Positions 48,077 to 57,679 of a stretch of DNA of 64,000 nt are shown here, one piece after another. The position numbers were made by a program, and so were the translations under genes. How positions within the stretch are numbered: the stretch's first letter is position 1; every line of letters begins with the position of its first letter. Under the pieces are notes generated by a model. That model saw nothing but the letters and a program-made list of their open reading frames with translations, was not told the origin of the DNA and did not search any database. The stretch is taken from NCBI RefSeq assembly GCF_012932495.1, contig NZ_JABCNG010000007.1:1-64000 (forward strand), read 5' to 3'. Source of the DNA: Novosphingobium sp. SG919. Its GTDB lineage: Bacteria; Pseudomonadota; Alphaproteobacteria; Sphingomonadales; Sphingomonadaceae.

Positions 48077-49360
48077 ATGGACAAGATCATCATTCGCGGC
48101 GGCAAGCGTCTTTCTGGTACGGTCCCGGTCTCGGGGGCAAAGAATGCGGCGCTCACGTTGCTGCCCTGCGCGCTGCTGACCGATGAAGCGGTAACGCTGC
48201 GCAACCTGCCGCGCCTGGCCGATATCGACGGCTTCCAGCACCTGATGAACCAGTTCGGCGTGTCCACTGCCATCGCCGGCGCGCGCCCCGAGGATTTCGG
48301 CCGCGTGATGACGCTGCAGGCCACGCGGCTCACCTCGACCGTCGCGCCCTATGACCTCGTGCGCAAGATGCGCGCCTCGATCCTCGTGCTCGGCCCGCTG
48401 CTCGCGCGTGCCGGCGAAGCGACCGTGTCGCTGCCCGGCGGCTGCGCCATCGGCAACCGCCCGATCGACCTGCACTTGAAGGCCCTCGAAGCGTTCGGCG
48501 CGCATATCGAGCTGGCCGCCGGCTATGTCCGCGCGATCGCGCCCGATGGCGGGCTGCCCGGCGGGCGCTACAGCTTCCCGGTGGTGTCGGTCGGCGCCAC
48601 TGAAAACGCGCTGATGGCCGCGGTGCTGGCCAAGGGCAAGTCCACCCTGCACAACGCCGCGCGCGAGCCGGAAATCGTCGACCTGTGCAACCTGCTGGTG
48701 GCGATGGGCGCGGATATCGAAGGGATCGGCACCTCGGACCTGACGATCCATGGCGTGGAGCGCCTGCACGGCGCCACCTACATGGTCATGCCCGATCGTA
48801 TCGAGGCTGGGTCCTATGCCTGCGCAGCGGCGATCACCGGCGGCGAAGTCACGCTCCAGGGCGCCAAGATCGAAGACATGGAAACCACCGTCCAGGCGCT
48901 GCGCGATGCCGGCGTTTCGGTAGAGCCGGTGCGCGGTGGCCTGCACATTGCCGCCGATGGGGATCTGCGGCCCGTGACCATTTCCACCGCACCCTATCCC
49001 GGCTTTGCCACCGACATGCAGGCCCAGCTCATGGCCATGCTGTGCCTGGCCAAGGGCTCCAGCGTGCTGACCGAAACAATCTTCGAAAACCGCTACATGC
49101 ACGTGCCCGAATTGAACCGCATGGGCGCGCGCATCGAAACCTCGGGCCGCACCGCCGTGGTCCACGGCGTGGACAAGCTGTCGGGCGCCGAAGTCATGGC
49201 CACCGACTTGCGCGCCTCGATGAGCTTGGTGATCGCCGGCCTTGCCGCCGAGGGCGAAACCCAGGTCCATCGCCTCTATCACCTCGATCGCGGGTACGAG
49301 CGGCTGGAAGAAAAGCTCGCCCTGCTCGGCGCCGATGTGGAGCGTGTCGGCAGCGATTGA
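48077..49360 (+). CDS. murA: UDP-N-acetylglucosamine 1-carboxyvinyltransferase MurA
   Basis: First committed step of peptidoglycan synthesis. 427 residues starting [20 protein letters not shown] with the K-N region [13 protein letters not shown]. Catalytic Cys, the fosfomycin target, is present in [14 protein letters not shown], so the enzyme should be fosfomycin-sensitive. Further signatures: [65 protein letters not shown] 48077 gives the normal length. A bidirectional terminator follows at 49384-49421. Confidence 0.97.
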   Translation: MDKIIIRGGKRLSGTVPVSGAKNAALTLLPCALLTDEAVTLRNLPRLADIDGFQHLMNQFGVSTAIAGARPEDFGRVMTLQATRLTSTVAPYDLVRKMRASILVLGPLLARAGEATVSLPGGCAIGNRPIDLHLKALEAFGAHIELAAGYVRAIAPDGGLPGGRYSFPVVSVGATENALMAAVLAKGKSTLHNAAREPEIVDLCNLLVAMGADIEGIGTSDLTIHGVERLHGATYMVMPDRIEAGSYACAAAITGGEVTLQGAKIEDMETTVQALRDAGVSVEPVRGGLHIAADGDLRPVTISTAPYPGFATDMQAQLMAMLCLAKGSSVLTETIFENRYMHVPELNRMGARIETSGRTAVVHGVDKLSGAEVMATDLRASMSLVIAGLAAEGETQVHRLYHLDRGYERLEEKLALLGADVERVGSD

Positions 49361-49383
49361 GCCGGCCCGCGTGTAGGGCATGC

Positions 49384-49421
49384 AAAAAGGGCCGCGCAGC
49401 ATGGCTGGCGCGGCCCTTTTT
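49384..49421. terminator. Bidirectional terminator between murA and the PEP-CTERM gene
   Basis: AAAAAGGGCCGCGC pairs perfectly with GCGCGGCCCTTTTT around a 10-nt loop. T-runs exist on both strands, so it serves the converging murA and 49442-50539 genes. Confidence 0.88.
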
Positions 49422-49441
49422 CTGTCTGCGCTTCGCCCGGT

Positions 49442-50539
49442 TCAGGCGGCGGCGTCGTCGCGCCGCTTGCGGCCCAATATCAGCCCGCCCAGGCCCAGTG
49501 CCAGCAGGGCCAGCATGCCCGGCTCGGGCACGTCGGTGCCGCCCGTGCTGCTGCTGCTCGTGCTGGACGAAGACGGCACTTGCGGATCGCTCGGCACGAC
49601 ATAGCTGCCGCTATACGTGCCGATGTGCATTTCGCCGTCCTGGACCAGGCTGCCGAACACCGCCGAACCCTGGATATAGTTATAGGTGTGCGCGGCCGCC
49701 TTGGGCGCCAGCACCGAACCGCCCCACGCGGTCGTCAGTGTCAGGTCCGTCGCGTCCACGAAGTTCCAGATCACGTGTTCGCCCAGGTTGGCCGTGCCAC
49801 CCAGGAAATTGTCGTTCAGGTTGATCGTGCTGCCGGTCACGTTCACGATCACCGTATCGGCGCCGTTGGTGTTGAACTGGATCTCGCCGATCTTGTCGAG
49901 ATCGGCTGCCGTGATCGAAAACACCGCCACGCCGTTGCTGCCCGGCTGCGCGTTGAACGTGCCGCGATTGCCGCTGATCGACAGGGTGCTGTTCGCGCCC
50001 TGCTGGGAAAGCTGGTAGGACAGCCCGGTCATGCTGGTCGACATCAGGCTGCCGTCCTGCTGCAGGCTGCTGACGAAGCCCGGATTGGTCGTGCCCAGGT
50101 TCGCCTGGACGGTGTTGGAATTGACGTTGGTGTTGGCGATCGCGCCACCCACCTGCACGGTCTGCGTGGCGCCGTTGAGGTTGAACCCGCTCGAAACGTT
50201 GCCCCCCACGATCGCGCCCGACCCGTTGTTGAGGTTATTGATCCCGCCCGTCACGTCGCCCACCACGACCAGGCCGGGGCCGGTATAGCTCGACGCAGGC
50301 AGGGTTGAGATGAGATAGTTGGACGAATTGCCCGTCAGGTTCCCGCCCACGAACGTGCGCCCTTCCACTTCCGATGAAGAGGTAAGGTTGCCCAGCACGA
50401 TGAGGTTGTAGACCTTGAGCGCATCGATCCCCACCGGGGTGGATGCGGCAATGGCCTGGAACGGCAGCGCCAGCGCAGCCAGCGTGGCAACGGCAGCGGT
50501 CAGGCGGGTACGGGCGGGCAGCCGATAAGGGGCGGGCAT
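49442..50539 (-). CDS. Choice-of-anchor A family protein with PEP-CTERM sorting signal
   Basis: Secreted surface protein of 365 residues. Signal peptide LTAAVATLAALALPFQAIA after MPAPYRLPART. The body is Asn/Gly/Ser/Thr-rich beta-helix-like sequence (GNLTSSSEVEGRTFVGGNLT near the start) typical of choice-of-anchor A domains with LxxWGGSVLAPKAA-type ending. A Ser/Thr spacer precedes VPEPGMLALLALGLGGLILG and RKRR, a PEP-CTERM tail processed by exosortase. ATG 50539 is chosen because the signal peptide follows; the frame is open to 50665. No exosortase is in this window. Probably an exopolysaccharide-associated protein. Confidence 0.9.
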   Translation of the reverse strand: MPAPYRLPARTRLTAAVATLAALALPFQAIAASTPVGIDALKVYNLIVLGNLTSSSEVEGRTFVGGNLTGNSSNYLISTLPASSYTGPGLVVVGDVTGGINNLNNGSGAIVGGNVSSGFNLNGATQTVQVGGAIANTNVNSNTVQANLGTTNPGFVSSLQQDGSLMSTSMTGLSYQLSQQGANSTLSISGNRGTFNAQPGSNGVAVFSITAADLDKIGEIQFNTNGADTVIVNVTGSTINLNDNFLGGTANLGEHVIWNFVDATDLTLTTAWGGSVLAPKAAAHTYNYIQGSAVFGSLVQDGEMHIGTYSGSYVVPSDPQVPSSSSTSSSSTGGTDVPEPGMLALLALGLGGLILGRKRRDDAAA

Positions 50540-50735
50540 GGGAAAGTGATGTCCTGTCGCAGCGCGCGCCCGAGCGTCAGGCGCGCGAAAAACCCTGGCC
50601 ACGCTTGGCGATACAACGCAACACAGTTTTGCGTCGGGTCTCACGATGGCACAGTGTTTTGACAATCCTTAACGCTTGAGGCCCGGTTTGGCGGCCGCTG
50701 GCACGCGCCAGGCGGCCTTCCGGTGCGCGGTCGCG

Positions 50736-51179
50736 TTAACCTTGCGCGCGGGCGCTCAGGATATCCACCTGGGCGCGGATCGGCCCGATGTCATAGCCGA
50801 CCGCGCCCGCCTTGGCCGCGATCTCGAACGGATTGCCGCCGTTGGCCGCCTGGGCCAGCGCCCACAGCAGCGTGGACCGCGTGCCCGACCGGCAATAGGC
50901 GAGCACCGGCGCATCCCCGATCTGGGCCAGCGCCTGCTTGAGAGCTTCCACCTGCGGCATGGAAAAGCCCGCGTGCGTGACCGGAATGGCCACATAGGCA
51001 ATACCGGCGGCGTCGGCAGCCGCGGCGATTTCCGCGCCGGGGGTCTGGTCGTCGGATTCGCCCTCGGGGCGGTTGTTGACGATCAGCTTCACCCCCAGTT
51101 GCTGGGCTTCGGCCACGTCGGCCACGGTGATCTGCGGGCTGGCCAGGAACTGGCTGTCGACTTGGCGAAACTGGGACAT
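50736..51179 (-). CDS. TIGR01244/DUF442 family phosphatase-like protein
   Basis: 147 residues starting MSQFRQVDSQFLASPQITV. The active-site loop YCRSGTRS (C-x5-R) and the preceding IPVTHAGFSMPQVEALKQAL fit DUF442, a dual-specificity-phosphatase fold also found in Blh/rhodanese-like hydrolases linked to sulfide metabolism. Catalytic Cys and Arg are intact. Upstream TerC gene is 30 bp away on the same strand; an operon is plausible. Substrate unknown. Confidence 0.88.
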   Translation of the reverse strand: MSQFRQVDSQFLASPQITVADVAEAQQLGVKLIVNNRPEGESDDQTPGAEIAAAADAAGIAYVAIPVTHAGFSMPQVEALKQALAQIGDAPVLAYCRSGTRSTLLWALAQAANGGNPFEIAAKAGAVGYDIGPIRAQVDILSARAQG

Positions 51180-51209
51180 GGCAATACCTTGCGTGCGAAA
51201 GGAGAAATT

Positions 51210-52022
51210 TCAGGAGGCCTGGCGCGTGGCGGTGCGCCGGCGGCGGCCGGCAATGTTGAGCAGTTCGACAAACACCGAAAAGCCCATCGCGGCATAGATA
51301 TAGCCCTTGGGAATGTGAACGCCAAAGCCATCGGCCAGCAGCACCAGCCCGATCATCACCAGAAACGCCAGCGCCAGCATGACCAGCGTGGGATTGTGCT
51401 CGATGAACTTGGCCAGCGGATCGGCCGCCAGCATCATCAGCGAAACCGTGGTGATGACCGCCGCGATCATGATCGGCACTTGGTCGGTCATGCCCACGGC
51501 GGTCAGGATCGAATCGATCGAGAACACCAGGTCCAGCGCGATGATCTGGGCAATCGTCGCGCCGAAGTTGGCGACGACGGCCTGGCCCAGGCCGCCTTTT
51601 TCCCCGTGTCCCTTCTGGTCGAGCAGTTCGCCGCTGGGTTCGGGGTCAAGCGTGTGGTGGATTTCCTTGGTCGCTTTCCACAGCAGGAACAGCCCGCCGG
51701 CCACCAGGATCAGGTCGCGCCCGGAAAACGCGGTTTCGAACGTGGGCTCGCCATGGGCGCCGGGGGCGCCAGCCAGACCCAGGTCGAACAGCGGAGCCTG
51801 CAATGTCACGATCCAGCCGATCAGGGACAGCAAAGCCAGGCGCAGCACCAGCGCCAGCGCCAGGCCGATGCGCCGCGCGCGTGCCTGCTGGTGGGCTGGC
51901 AACTTGTTGGACAGAATCGCGATGAACACCAGGTTGTCGATACCCAGCACGATTTCCAGCAGCACCAGGGTGACGAACGCGGCCCAGGCCTGCGGGTCGG
52001 ATAGAAGAGCGACAAGGTCCAT
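51210..52022 (-). CDS. TerC family integral membrane protein
   Basis: 270 residues with seven or so membrane helices. [20 protein letters not shown] (19-38) and [20 protein letters not shown] hold the paired acidic motifs (GIDN and SIDS) characteristic of TerC, thought to bind and export metal ions; many members are manganese exporters that help metalate secreted enzymes. Loop region [20 protein letters not shown] is cytoplasmic. No tellurite genes accompany it, so resistance to tellurite is not implied. Confidence 0.92.
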   Translation of the reverse strand: MDLVALLSDPQAWAAFVTLVLLEIVLGIDNLVFIAILSNKLPAHQQARARRIGLALALVLRLALLSLIGWIVTLQAPLFDLGLAGAPGAHGEPTFETAFSGRDLILVAGGLFLLWKATKEIHHTLDPEPSGELLDQKGHGEKGGLGQAVVANFGATIAQIIALDLVFSIDSILTAVGMTDQVPIMIAAVITTVSLMMLAADPLAKFIEHNPTLVMLALAFLVMIGLVLLADGFGVHIPKGYIYAAMGFSVFVELLNIAGRRRRTATRQAS

Positions 52023-52305
52023 GGGCCGCTTGTGCCGTATCGTTCAGGCTGCGGCAAGGCGCCAAGCGGCACTAAAGCGCGGCACTTTTGTCACGAATTG
52101 TGGCTGAGAATGATATTTTGCGATTGAATCGCGTATGCGCGTCGATTCCGTTCGCGCATCGGCTTTTTATTCGTTATAGTCTTCCGCGCAATGGAGAGGG
52201 CCGGCCCATAAAGCCCGGCACGTCGTCCTTGTCGTGCCCCTGGTCTCCGCGTCCGGCCAGTGGCGCCGGGAAAATTGGGGCGGATTGTAAGGTTTATTGG
52301 GTTTT
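52023..52305 (+). promoter_or_regulatory. Long leader of the cold-shock-domain gene
   Basis: About 280 bp without a gene upstream of a cold-shock protein. Likely long 5' UTR as usual for csp genes: contains GATTGAATC, a GCCGG...CCGGC hairpin near 52201-52222 and a possible -10 TATAGT near 52176. Structure-dependent cold control is inferred, not shown. Confidence 0.4.
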
Positions 52306-53088
52306 ATGGGTTTTGACAGAGGGCGGCGTGGTCGCGGACGCGACAAGCGCGACGGTTTCGGCGACGACGGCGGTTTCGATCCCTACGGCGGTGGCGGCGG
52401 TTTTGGCGGTGGCTACGATCGCGGCGGCTTCGGCGGCGGTGACCGTGGCGGCTTTGGCGGCGGCAACCGCGGCGGCGGCTTCGGCGGTGGTGACCGCGGC
52501 GGCTTCGGCGGCGGCGATCGCGGCGGCTTTGGCGGCGGCAATCGCGGCGGCGGCGGTGGTGGCGGCTTCGGCGGCGCTCCCCGTGGTGGCGGCATGCCTG
52601 CCCAGGTGGTTGGCACCGGTAAGGGCGTCGTCAAGTTCTTCAACGGCCAGAAGGGCTTCGGCTTCATTCAGCGTGAAGACGGCGGCGAAGACGTGTTCGT
52701 GCACATCAGCGCCGTGGAACGTGCCGGCCTTGAAGGCCTGGCCGAAGGTCAGACCCTGGAATTCAACCTCGTCGATCGCGGTGGCAAGATTTCTGCCGCC
52801 GACCTTCAGGTTGTGGGCGACGTGATCCCCGTGGCGGCCAAGCCGGCTGCCCCGCAGCGTCAGCTGACCGGCGAAAAGGCCACTGGCACCGTCAAGTTCT
52901 TCAACAGCATGAAGGGCTTCGGCTTCATTACCCGTGACGATGGCCAGCCCGATGCATTCGTGCACATCAGCGCTGTCGAACGCTCCGGCCTGCGCGAGCT
53001 CAACGAAGGCGACAAGCTGGAGTTCGACCTCGAAGTTGATCGACGAGGCAAGCACTCGGCGGTCAACCTGGTGCCGCGCCAGGATTGA
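52306..53088 (+). CDS. Double cold-shock-domain protein with Gly/Arg-rich N terminus
   Basis: RNA/DNA-binding chaperone of 260 residues. Residues 1-95 are almost entirely Gly, Arg, Phe and Asp in repeats such as [10 protein letters not shown] and GGNRGG, an RGG-like disordered region. Two cold-shock domains follow: [18 protein letters not shown] with DVFVHIS, and [20 protein letters not shown] with DAFVHIS, each with RNP1 and RNP2 motifs. ATG 52306 chosen; a TTG at 52297 (product MGFMGF...) lies closer to the AAGG ribosome site (52289-52292), so it may be the real start. Two-domain forms are typical of alphaproteobacteria; the Gly/Arg tail is less usual. Confidence 0.9.
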   Translation: MGFDRGRRGRGRDKRDGFGDDGGFDPYGGGGGFGGGYDRGGFGGGDRGGFGGGNRGGGFGGGDRGGFGGGDRGGFGGGNRGGGGGGGFGGAPRGGGMPAQVVGTGKGVVKFFNGQKGFGFIQREDGGEDVFVHISAVERAGLEGLAEGQTLEFNLVDRGGKISAADLQVVGDVIPVAAKPAAPQRQLTGEKATGTVKFFNSMKGFGFITRDDGQPDAFVHISAVERSGLRELNEGDKLEFDLEVDRRGKHSAVNLVPRQD

Positions 53089-53151
53089 TCCCGGCCGCAT
53101 TGCCCCTTGGGTCTGATGGACCTGGGGGCCTTGCATCACCACATACGCGTG

Positions 53152-53180
53152 CAAATGGCGGTCCGCTGGGCCGCCATTTG
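53152..53180 (+). terminator. Probable terminator after the cold-shock gene
   Basis: CAAATGGCGG pairs exactly with CCGCCATTTG around TCCGCTGGG, followed by GTCGTTTTA; only a moderate T-run. Confidence 0.45.
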
Positions 53181-53239
53181 TCGTTTTACAGCCATTTCCG
53201 ATCCATACACCGTCCTTGGAATTTACAGGAGCATACCCC

Positions 53240-54436
53240 ATGTCGATCACCCCGCTCATGCCCGTCTATCCCCGGTGCGGCGTGCGTCCGGTGCGAGGCG
53301 AACACTGCCACCTGATTTCCGAAGACGGCACGCGCTATCTCGATTTCGCCAGCGGCATCGCGGTCAACCTGCTGGGCCATTCGCATCCTCACCTGATCGG
53401 CGCGTTGCAGCGCCAGGTCGAAACGCTGATGCACGTGTCCAACCTCTATGGCAGCCCGCAGGGCGAGCATCTGGCGCAGCGCCTGGTCGACATGACCTTT
53501 GCCGATACGGTGTTCTTCACCAATTCCGGCGCGGAAGCGGTGGAATGCGCGATCAAGACCGCGCGCGCCTATCACCAGTATCACGGCCAGAGCCCGGAAC
53601 GGTTCGAGATCATCACGTTCCGCAATGCCTTCCACGGCCGCACGCTGGGCACGATCAGCGCGTCGGACCAGGAAAAGATGCACAAGGGCTTCCTGCCCAT
53701 CCTGCCGGGCTTCCACTATGTCGATTTCAATGACCTGGAAGCGACCAAGGCACTGATCGGCCCGCACACGGCCGGCATCCTGGTCGAACCGATCCAGGGC
53801 GAAGGCGGCATCAAGGAAGGCACCGAGGAATTCATCAAGGGCCTGCGCGCGCTGTGCGACGAACATGGCCTGATGCTGATCTTCGACGAAGTGCAGTGCG
53901 GCGTGGCGCGCACCGGCACGATGTTCGCCTATGAACAGTATGGCGTGACGCCCGATATCATGTCGATCGCCAAGGGCATCGGCGGCGGCTTCCCGCTCGG
54001 CGCTTGCCTGGCCACCGAGCAGGCGGCGCGCGGCATGGTGTTCGGCACGCATGGCAGCACTTATGGCGGCAATCCCCTGGCCATGGCCGCGGGCGAGGCC
54101 GTGCTCGACGTGGTCGCCAATCCCGAATTCCTGGCCCAGGTGCGCGCCACCGGTGATCGCCTCAAGGCGCGGCTCGAACAGTTCATCGGCAACTATCCCG
54201 ACTTGTTCGAACTGGTGCGCGGGCGTGGCCTGATGCTGGGCGTCAAGTGCAAGATGGAGCCGCGCCCGTTCGTCGCCCACATGCGCGACAACCACCAGCT
54301 CCTGGCGGTTTCGGCTGGCGACATGACGTTCCGCGTCCTGCCGCCGCTGGTGATCGACGACAGCCACATCGATGAATTCATGGACAAGCTTTCGGCCGCC
54401 GCGGCCAGCTATGTTCCTCCGGCTCCCGCGGCGTGA
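53240..54436 (+). CDS. argD: Acetylornithine aminotransferase
   Basis: PLP enzyme of arginine synthesis; the family often also serves succinyldiaminopimelate in lysine synthesis. 398 residues with class-III aminotransferase motifs: [62 protein letters not shown] and the PLP-binding Lys in [21 protein letters not shown] precedes ATG 53240. The argF gene follows immediately; its ATG at 54448 lies 12 bases after the stop. hslO comes next, an arrangement common in sphingomonads. Confidence 0.95.
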   Translation: MSITPLMPVYPRCGVRPVRGEHCHLISEDGTRYLDFASGIAVNLLGHSHPHLIGALQRQVETLMHVSNLYGSPQGEHLAQRLVDMTFADTVFFTNSGAEAVECAIKTARAYHQYHGQSPERFEIITFRNAFHGRTLGTISASDQEKMHKGFLPILPGFHYVDFNDLEATKALIGPHTAGILVEPIQGEGGIKEGTEEFIKGLRALCDEHGLMLIFDEVQCGVARTGTMFAYEQYGVTPDIMSIAKGIGGGFPLGACLATEQAARGMVFGTHGSTYGGNPLAMAAGEAVLDVVANPEFLAQVRATGDRLKARLEQFIGNYPDLFELVRGRGLMLGVKCKMEPRPFVAHMRDNHQLLAVSAGDMTFRVLPPLVIDDSHIDEFMDKLSAAAASYVPPAPAA

Positions 54437-54447
54437 GACGAGCAGAC

Positions 54448-55374
54448 ATGATCAGGCACTTCCTCAACCTTTCCGATGCCGGCGGTGATGCGGTGGCGGC
54501 GATGCTGGCCGATGCGCTGGATCGCAAGGCGGCGCGTGCCGCGCTGCCCAAGGGGCGGGCCGATGCCGATGCGCCCTTGGCCGGGCATGTGCTGGCCATG
54601 GTGTTCGAAAAGAATTCCACCCGCACGCGCGTATCGTTCGACGTGGCGATGCGCCAGTTGGGCGGATCGGCGCTAGTGCTCGATGCCGGCACCACGCAAC
54701 TGGGCCGCGGCGAAACCATCGCCGACACGGCTCGCGTGCTCAGCCGCATGGCCGACGCCATCATGCTGCGCACCGACGACCATGCCAAGGTCGAGGAACT
54801 CGCGCATTATGCCAGCGTTCCTGTCATCAATGGCCTTACCGACCTTTCCCATCCGTGCCAGATCATGGCCGACCTGCTGACCGTGATCGAGCATGGCAAG
54901 GCGCTGCCCGGGCTCGAAGTGGCTTGGCTGGGCGATGGCAACAACGTGCTCAACTCGATCGTCGAGGCCGCCGGCCTGATGAAGTTCAACGTGCGCATCG
55001 GCGTACCCGAAGGCTATGATTGCGACGCCGGGTTCGTCGCGCGCGCGCAGGCCCAGGGCGCCAAAGTCACGGTCTATCGCGATGCGGCGCAGGCCGTGGC
55101 CGGGGCGGACGTGGTGGTGACCGACACCTGGATTTCCATGGGCCAGGCCCATGCAGAGGCCAAGCTGGCGGCCATGGCACCATTCCAGGTGAACGAGGCC
55201 CTGATGGCCCAGGCCAAGGGCGATGCGCTGTTCCTGCATTGCCTGCCTGCTCACCGCAACGAAGAGGTGACCGACGCGGTGATCGATGGCCCGCGCTCGG
55301 TGGTGTGGGACGAGGCTGAAAACCGTATTCACGCGCAGAAATCGGTGCTGCGCTGGGCGTTCGGCCAGATCTGA
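54448..55374 (+). CDS. argF: Ornithine carbamoyltransferase
   Basis: Forms citrulline from ornithine and carbamoyl phosphate. 308 residues: [13 protein letters not shown] start, carbamoyl phosphate site [35 protein letters not shown], and ornithine site [18 protein letters not shown] 54448 is preferred to the in-frame GTG 54433 that overlaps the argD stop. Same operon as argD and probably hslO. Confidence 0.96.
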   Translation: MIRHFLNLSDAGGDAVAAMLADALDRKAARAALPKGRADADAPLAGHVLAMVFEKNSTRTRVSFDVAMRQLGGSALVLDAGTTQLGRGETIADTARVLSRMADAIMLRTDDHAKVEELAHYASVPVINGLTDLSHPCQIMADLLTVIEHGKALPGLEVAWLGDGNNVLNSIVEAAGLMKFNVRIGVPEGYDCDAGFVARAQAQGAKVTVYRDAAQAVAGADVVVTDTWISMGQAHAEAKLAAMAPFQVNEALMAQAKGDALFLHCLPAHRNEEVTDAVIDGPRSVVWDEAENRIHAQKSVLRWAFGQI

Positions 55375-55401
55375 CCGCGCTGCTAACCAACGAAAGTTTC
55401 C

Positions 55402-56298
55402 ATGACTGACCAAGCCGAAACCGGATTTGACCAAGTGCTGCAATTCACCGTCCCCGCGCGCGACGCGCGGGGGCGCGTGGTGCGGCTGGGGCCGGTGCTC
55501 GATACCGTGCTCTCGGCCCATGCCTATCCGGCGCCGATCCGCAACCTGCTGGCCGAAGCGCTGGCGCTGACCGCGCTGCTGGGCGCCCTGCTCAAGGACG
55601 ATGATGGCCAACTGACCATGCAGGCCCAGACCCAGGATGGGGTGGTGGACTTGCTGGTATGCGATTATCGCGGGGGCGAATTGCGTGGTTATGTTCGCCA
55701 CGATCGCGCGCGGCTTGATGAACTCGGGCCGCACCCTTCGCTTCATGCCCTGTTCGGGGATGGCTATCTGGCGATCACCTTCGATCTGTCCAGCAGCGAT
55801 CAGCGTTACCAGGGTATCGTGCCGCTGGAAGGCGACAGCCTGGCGCGCGCCTGCGAAAGCTATTTCTTCCAGTCCGAACAAGTGCCTACGCTGATCCGCG
55901 TGGGCGTGCACAGCGAAGGCGGCCGCACGGTGGCGGGTGCCCTGCTGGTGCAGCACCTGCCCGATGGCGAGGAAGGGCGCGAGCGGTTGCATGCCCGGCT
56001 CGACCATCCCGAATGGGAGCACGTGGCGGCGCTGGCCGGTTCGCTCACGCCTGCCGAACTGACCGATCCGCAACTCGGCCTCGAAAACCTGGTGTGGCGC
56101 CTGTTCCACGAGGAAAGCGAAGTGCGCGTGGCGCGCGGCCTGCCGCTCACCCGCGGATGCCGCTGCTCGGCAGAGCACTACCGCGAATTGCTGGCCCGGT
56201 TTGGCGAAGCCCAACGCGCCGAAATGGCCAATGACGATGGGCTTATCGTGGTGGATTGCGCGTTCTGCTCGAAAGAGTTTCCGCTTCGTTTCGATTGA
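55402..56298 (+). CDS. hslO: Redox-regulated chaperone Hsp33
   Basis: Zinc-held holdase activated by oxidation. 298 residues; the C-terminal redox switch has both cysteine pairs: GCRCSAEHYRELL (C-x-C) and DCAFCSKEF (C-x-x-C). The N-terminal domain includes LNLLAEALALTALLGALLKD-type helix and YVRHDRARLDEL. Starts 27 bp after argF; probably same transcript. Confidence 0.94.
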   Translation: MTDQAETGFDQVLQFTVPARDARGRVVRLGPVLDTVLSAHAYPAPIRNLLAEALALTALLGALLKDDDGQLTMQAQTQDGVVDLLVCDYRGGELRGYVRHDRARLDELGPHPSLHALFGDGYLAITFDLSSSDQRYQGIVPLEGDSLARACESYFFQSEQVPTLIRVGVHSEGGRTVAGALLVQHLPDGEEGRERLHARLDHPEWEHVAALAGSLTPAELTDPQLGLENLVWRLFHEESEVRVARGLPLTRGCRCSAEHYRELLARFGEAQRAEMANDDGLIVVDCAFCSKEFPLRFD

Positions 56299-56391
56299 GG
56301 CGGGCAAAACGCGCAGGCCTTCAATTGCGGCGCCGTTGCTCTATATTGCAAACACCTGTTGCGCGCGTCGGGCAGGGATGGAGGGTGGTTG

Positions 56392-56817
56392 ATGACGTAC
56401 CGTGCTGCGTTGCGCCGCGCTTGCGCTGCGGCGATCCTTGCTTCTGCCCTCGCCTGGGTGGCGCCGGCGGATGCCGAGCGGGGTGACGCGAGCCTTGCCA
56501 TGCTCGATCGGATCCTGCCTGGACAATGGCAGGTGCGCGCGCGGGAAACGGGTGGTTTCGAAAGCCGGCTTTGCCTGGCCGAAGGGCGCCCACTGATCCA
56601 GCTGCGCCATCCCGGCCAAGCCTGCCGCCGGTTCGTGGTGCAGGACGAGGCCAACGCCGTGTCGGTCAGCTATGCCTGTGGCCCAGCCGGTTCGGGGCTC
56701 ACCCGCATCCGCTTCGAAAACGAGCAACTGCTGCAGATCGAAGCCCAGGGCATCGCCCAGGGGTTGCCTTTCGCCTTCAATGCCGAGGCACGCCGGCTGG
56801 GCGCCTGCACCCGCTGA
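56392..56817 (+). CDS. Secreted DUF3617-like protein
   Basis: 141 residues with a signal peptide (LRRACAAAILASALAWVAPA, 7-26). The mature part ILPGQWQVRARETGG, SRLCLAEGRPLIQLRHPGQA, VSVSYACGPAGSGLTRIRFE resembles DUF3617 proteins (W near the start, paired Cys, beta strands), with four cysteines that could form disulfides. GGAGGG precedes ATG 56392. It lies between hslO and queC on the same strand. Function unknown. Confidence 0.7.
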   Translation: MTYRAALRRACAAAILASALAWVAPADAERGDASLAMLDRILPGQWQVRARETGGFESRLCLAEGRPLIQLRHPGQACRRFVVQDEANAVSVSYACGPAGSGLTRIRFENEQLLQIEAQGIAQGLPFAFNAEARRLGACTR

Positions 56818-56890
56818 CCGGCACCAGGCCAAAAATCGGCGGGTGCCGGGGGCTTGCCTGCGCTGGGCGAGAGGGCTAGCCCCTTGGCCC

Positions 56891-57604
56891 ATGACCGATA
56901 CCGACTTGTCTTCATCTTCCCCCGCGGCACAGGCGCCGCTTGCCGTTGTCCTGCTGTCCGGCGGGCTGGACTCGATGGTCTGCGCGGCCCTGGCCCAGGA
57001 GCAGGGCTTTCGCGTCCTGGCCTTGACCATCGACTACAACCAGCGTCATCGCGTGGAACTTGATGCGGCGCGCGTGATTGCCGCACGCTTGGGGGTTGAA
57101 CGCCACGTCATCCTGCCGCTCGATCTGCGCCAGTTCGGCGGCTCGGCGTTGACCGCTGCGATCGACGTACCCAAGGATGGCCTGACCGACGACATCCCGA
57201 TCACGTATGTGCCCGCCCGCAATCTGGTGTTCCTGTCGCTTGCCCTGGCGTGGGCCGAAGCGGCCGGGGCCAAGGATCTCTATATCGGCGTGAATGCGCT
57301 GGACTATTCGGGCTACCCCGATTGCCGGCCCGAATTCATCCATGGCTTCGAAGGCCTGGCGCGCGTCGCCACCAAGGTCGGCAGTCAGGGTGGCACCGTG
57401 GCCGTGCATGCCCCGCTCCAGCACCTCAAGAAATCGGAAATCGCGCAAGAGGCCGCGCGCCTTGGCCTCGACGCCGGGGAAAGCTGGTCGTGCTATGATC
57501 CGCTGCCCGATGGCCGCGCCTGCGGCGAATGCGACAGTTGCCGCCTGCGCAAGGCGGGCTTTGCCGAAGCGGGCCTGACCGACGGCACGCGCTACGGCGC
57601 CTGA
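56891..57604 (+). CDS. queC: 7-cyano-7-deazaguanine synthase QueC
   Basis: Makes preQ0 for queuosine tRNA modification. 237 residues: PP-loop LSGGLDSMVCAALAQEQG (20-37), then DYNQRHRVELDAARVIA, VPARNLVFLSLALAWAE, GVNALDYSGYPDCRPEFI and zinc-binding cysteines in WSCYDPLPDGRACGECDSCR. ATG 56891 gives the usual length; an earlier in-frame ATG is inside the preceding gene. No other que genes are adjacent. A bidirectional terminator follows. Confidence 0.95.
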   Translation: MTDTDLSSSSPAAQAPLAVVLLSGGLDSMVCAALAQEQGFRVLALTIDYNQRHRVELDAARVIAARLGVERHVILPLDLRQFGGSALTAAIDVPKDGLTDDIPITYVPARNLVFLSLALAWAEAAGAKDLYIGVNALDYSGYPDCRPEFIHGFEGLARVATKVGSQGGTVAVHAPLQHLKKSEIAQEAARLGLDAGESWSCYDPLPDGRACGECDSCRLRKAGFAEAGLTDGTRYGA

Positions 57605-57624
57605 TACCGCCAACCCGTTGCAAC

Positions 57625-57665
57625 AAAAAAAGGGGATGAGCAGCCAGCCTGCCCATCCCCTTTTT
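57625..57665. terminator. Bidirectional terminator between queC and sodC
   Basis: AAAAAAAGGGGATGAGCA pairs with TGCCCATCCCCTTTTT (one mismatch); T-runs on both strands. Confidence 0.87.
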
Positions 57666-57679
57666 GCGTCAGCGCGCGG

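Noticed and set aside
52400-52590. Possible CRISPR or tandem DNA repeat
   Set aside because: The repetition is codon-level Gly/Arg repeats inside the cold-shock gene, without constant repeats and unique spacers. No CRISPR array seen anywhere.
54673-56307. Minus-strand ORF of 544 residues
   Set aside because: Antisense to argF and hslO, both firmly identified.
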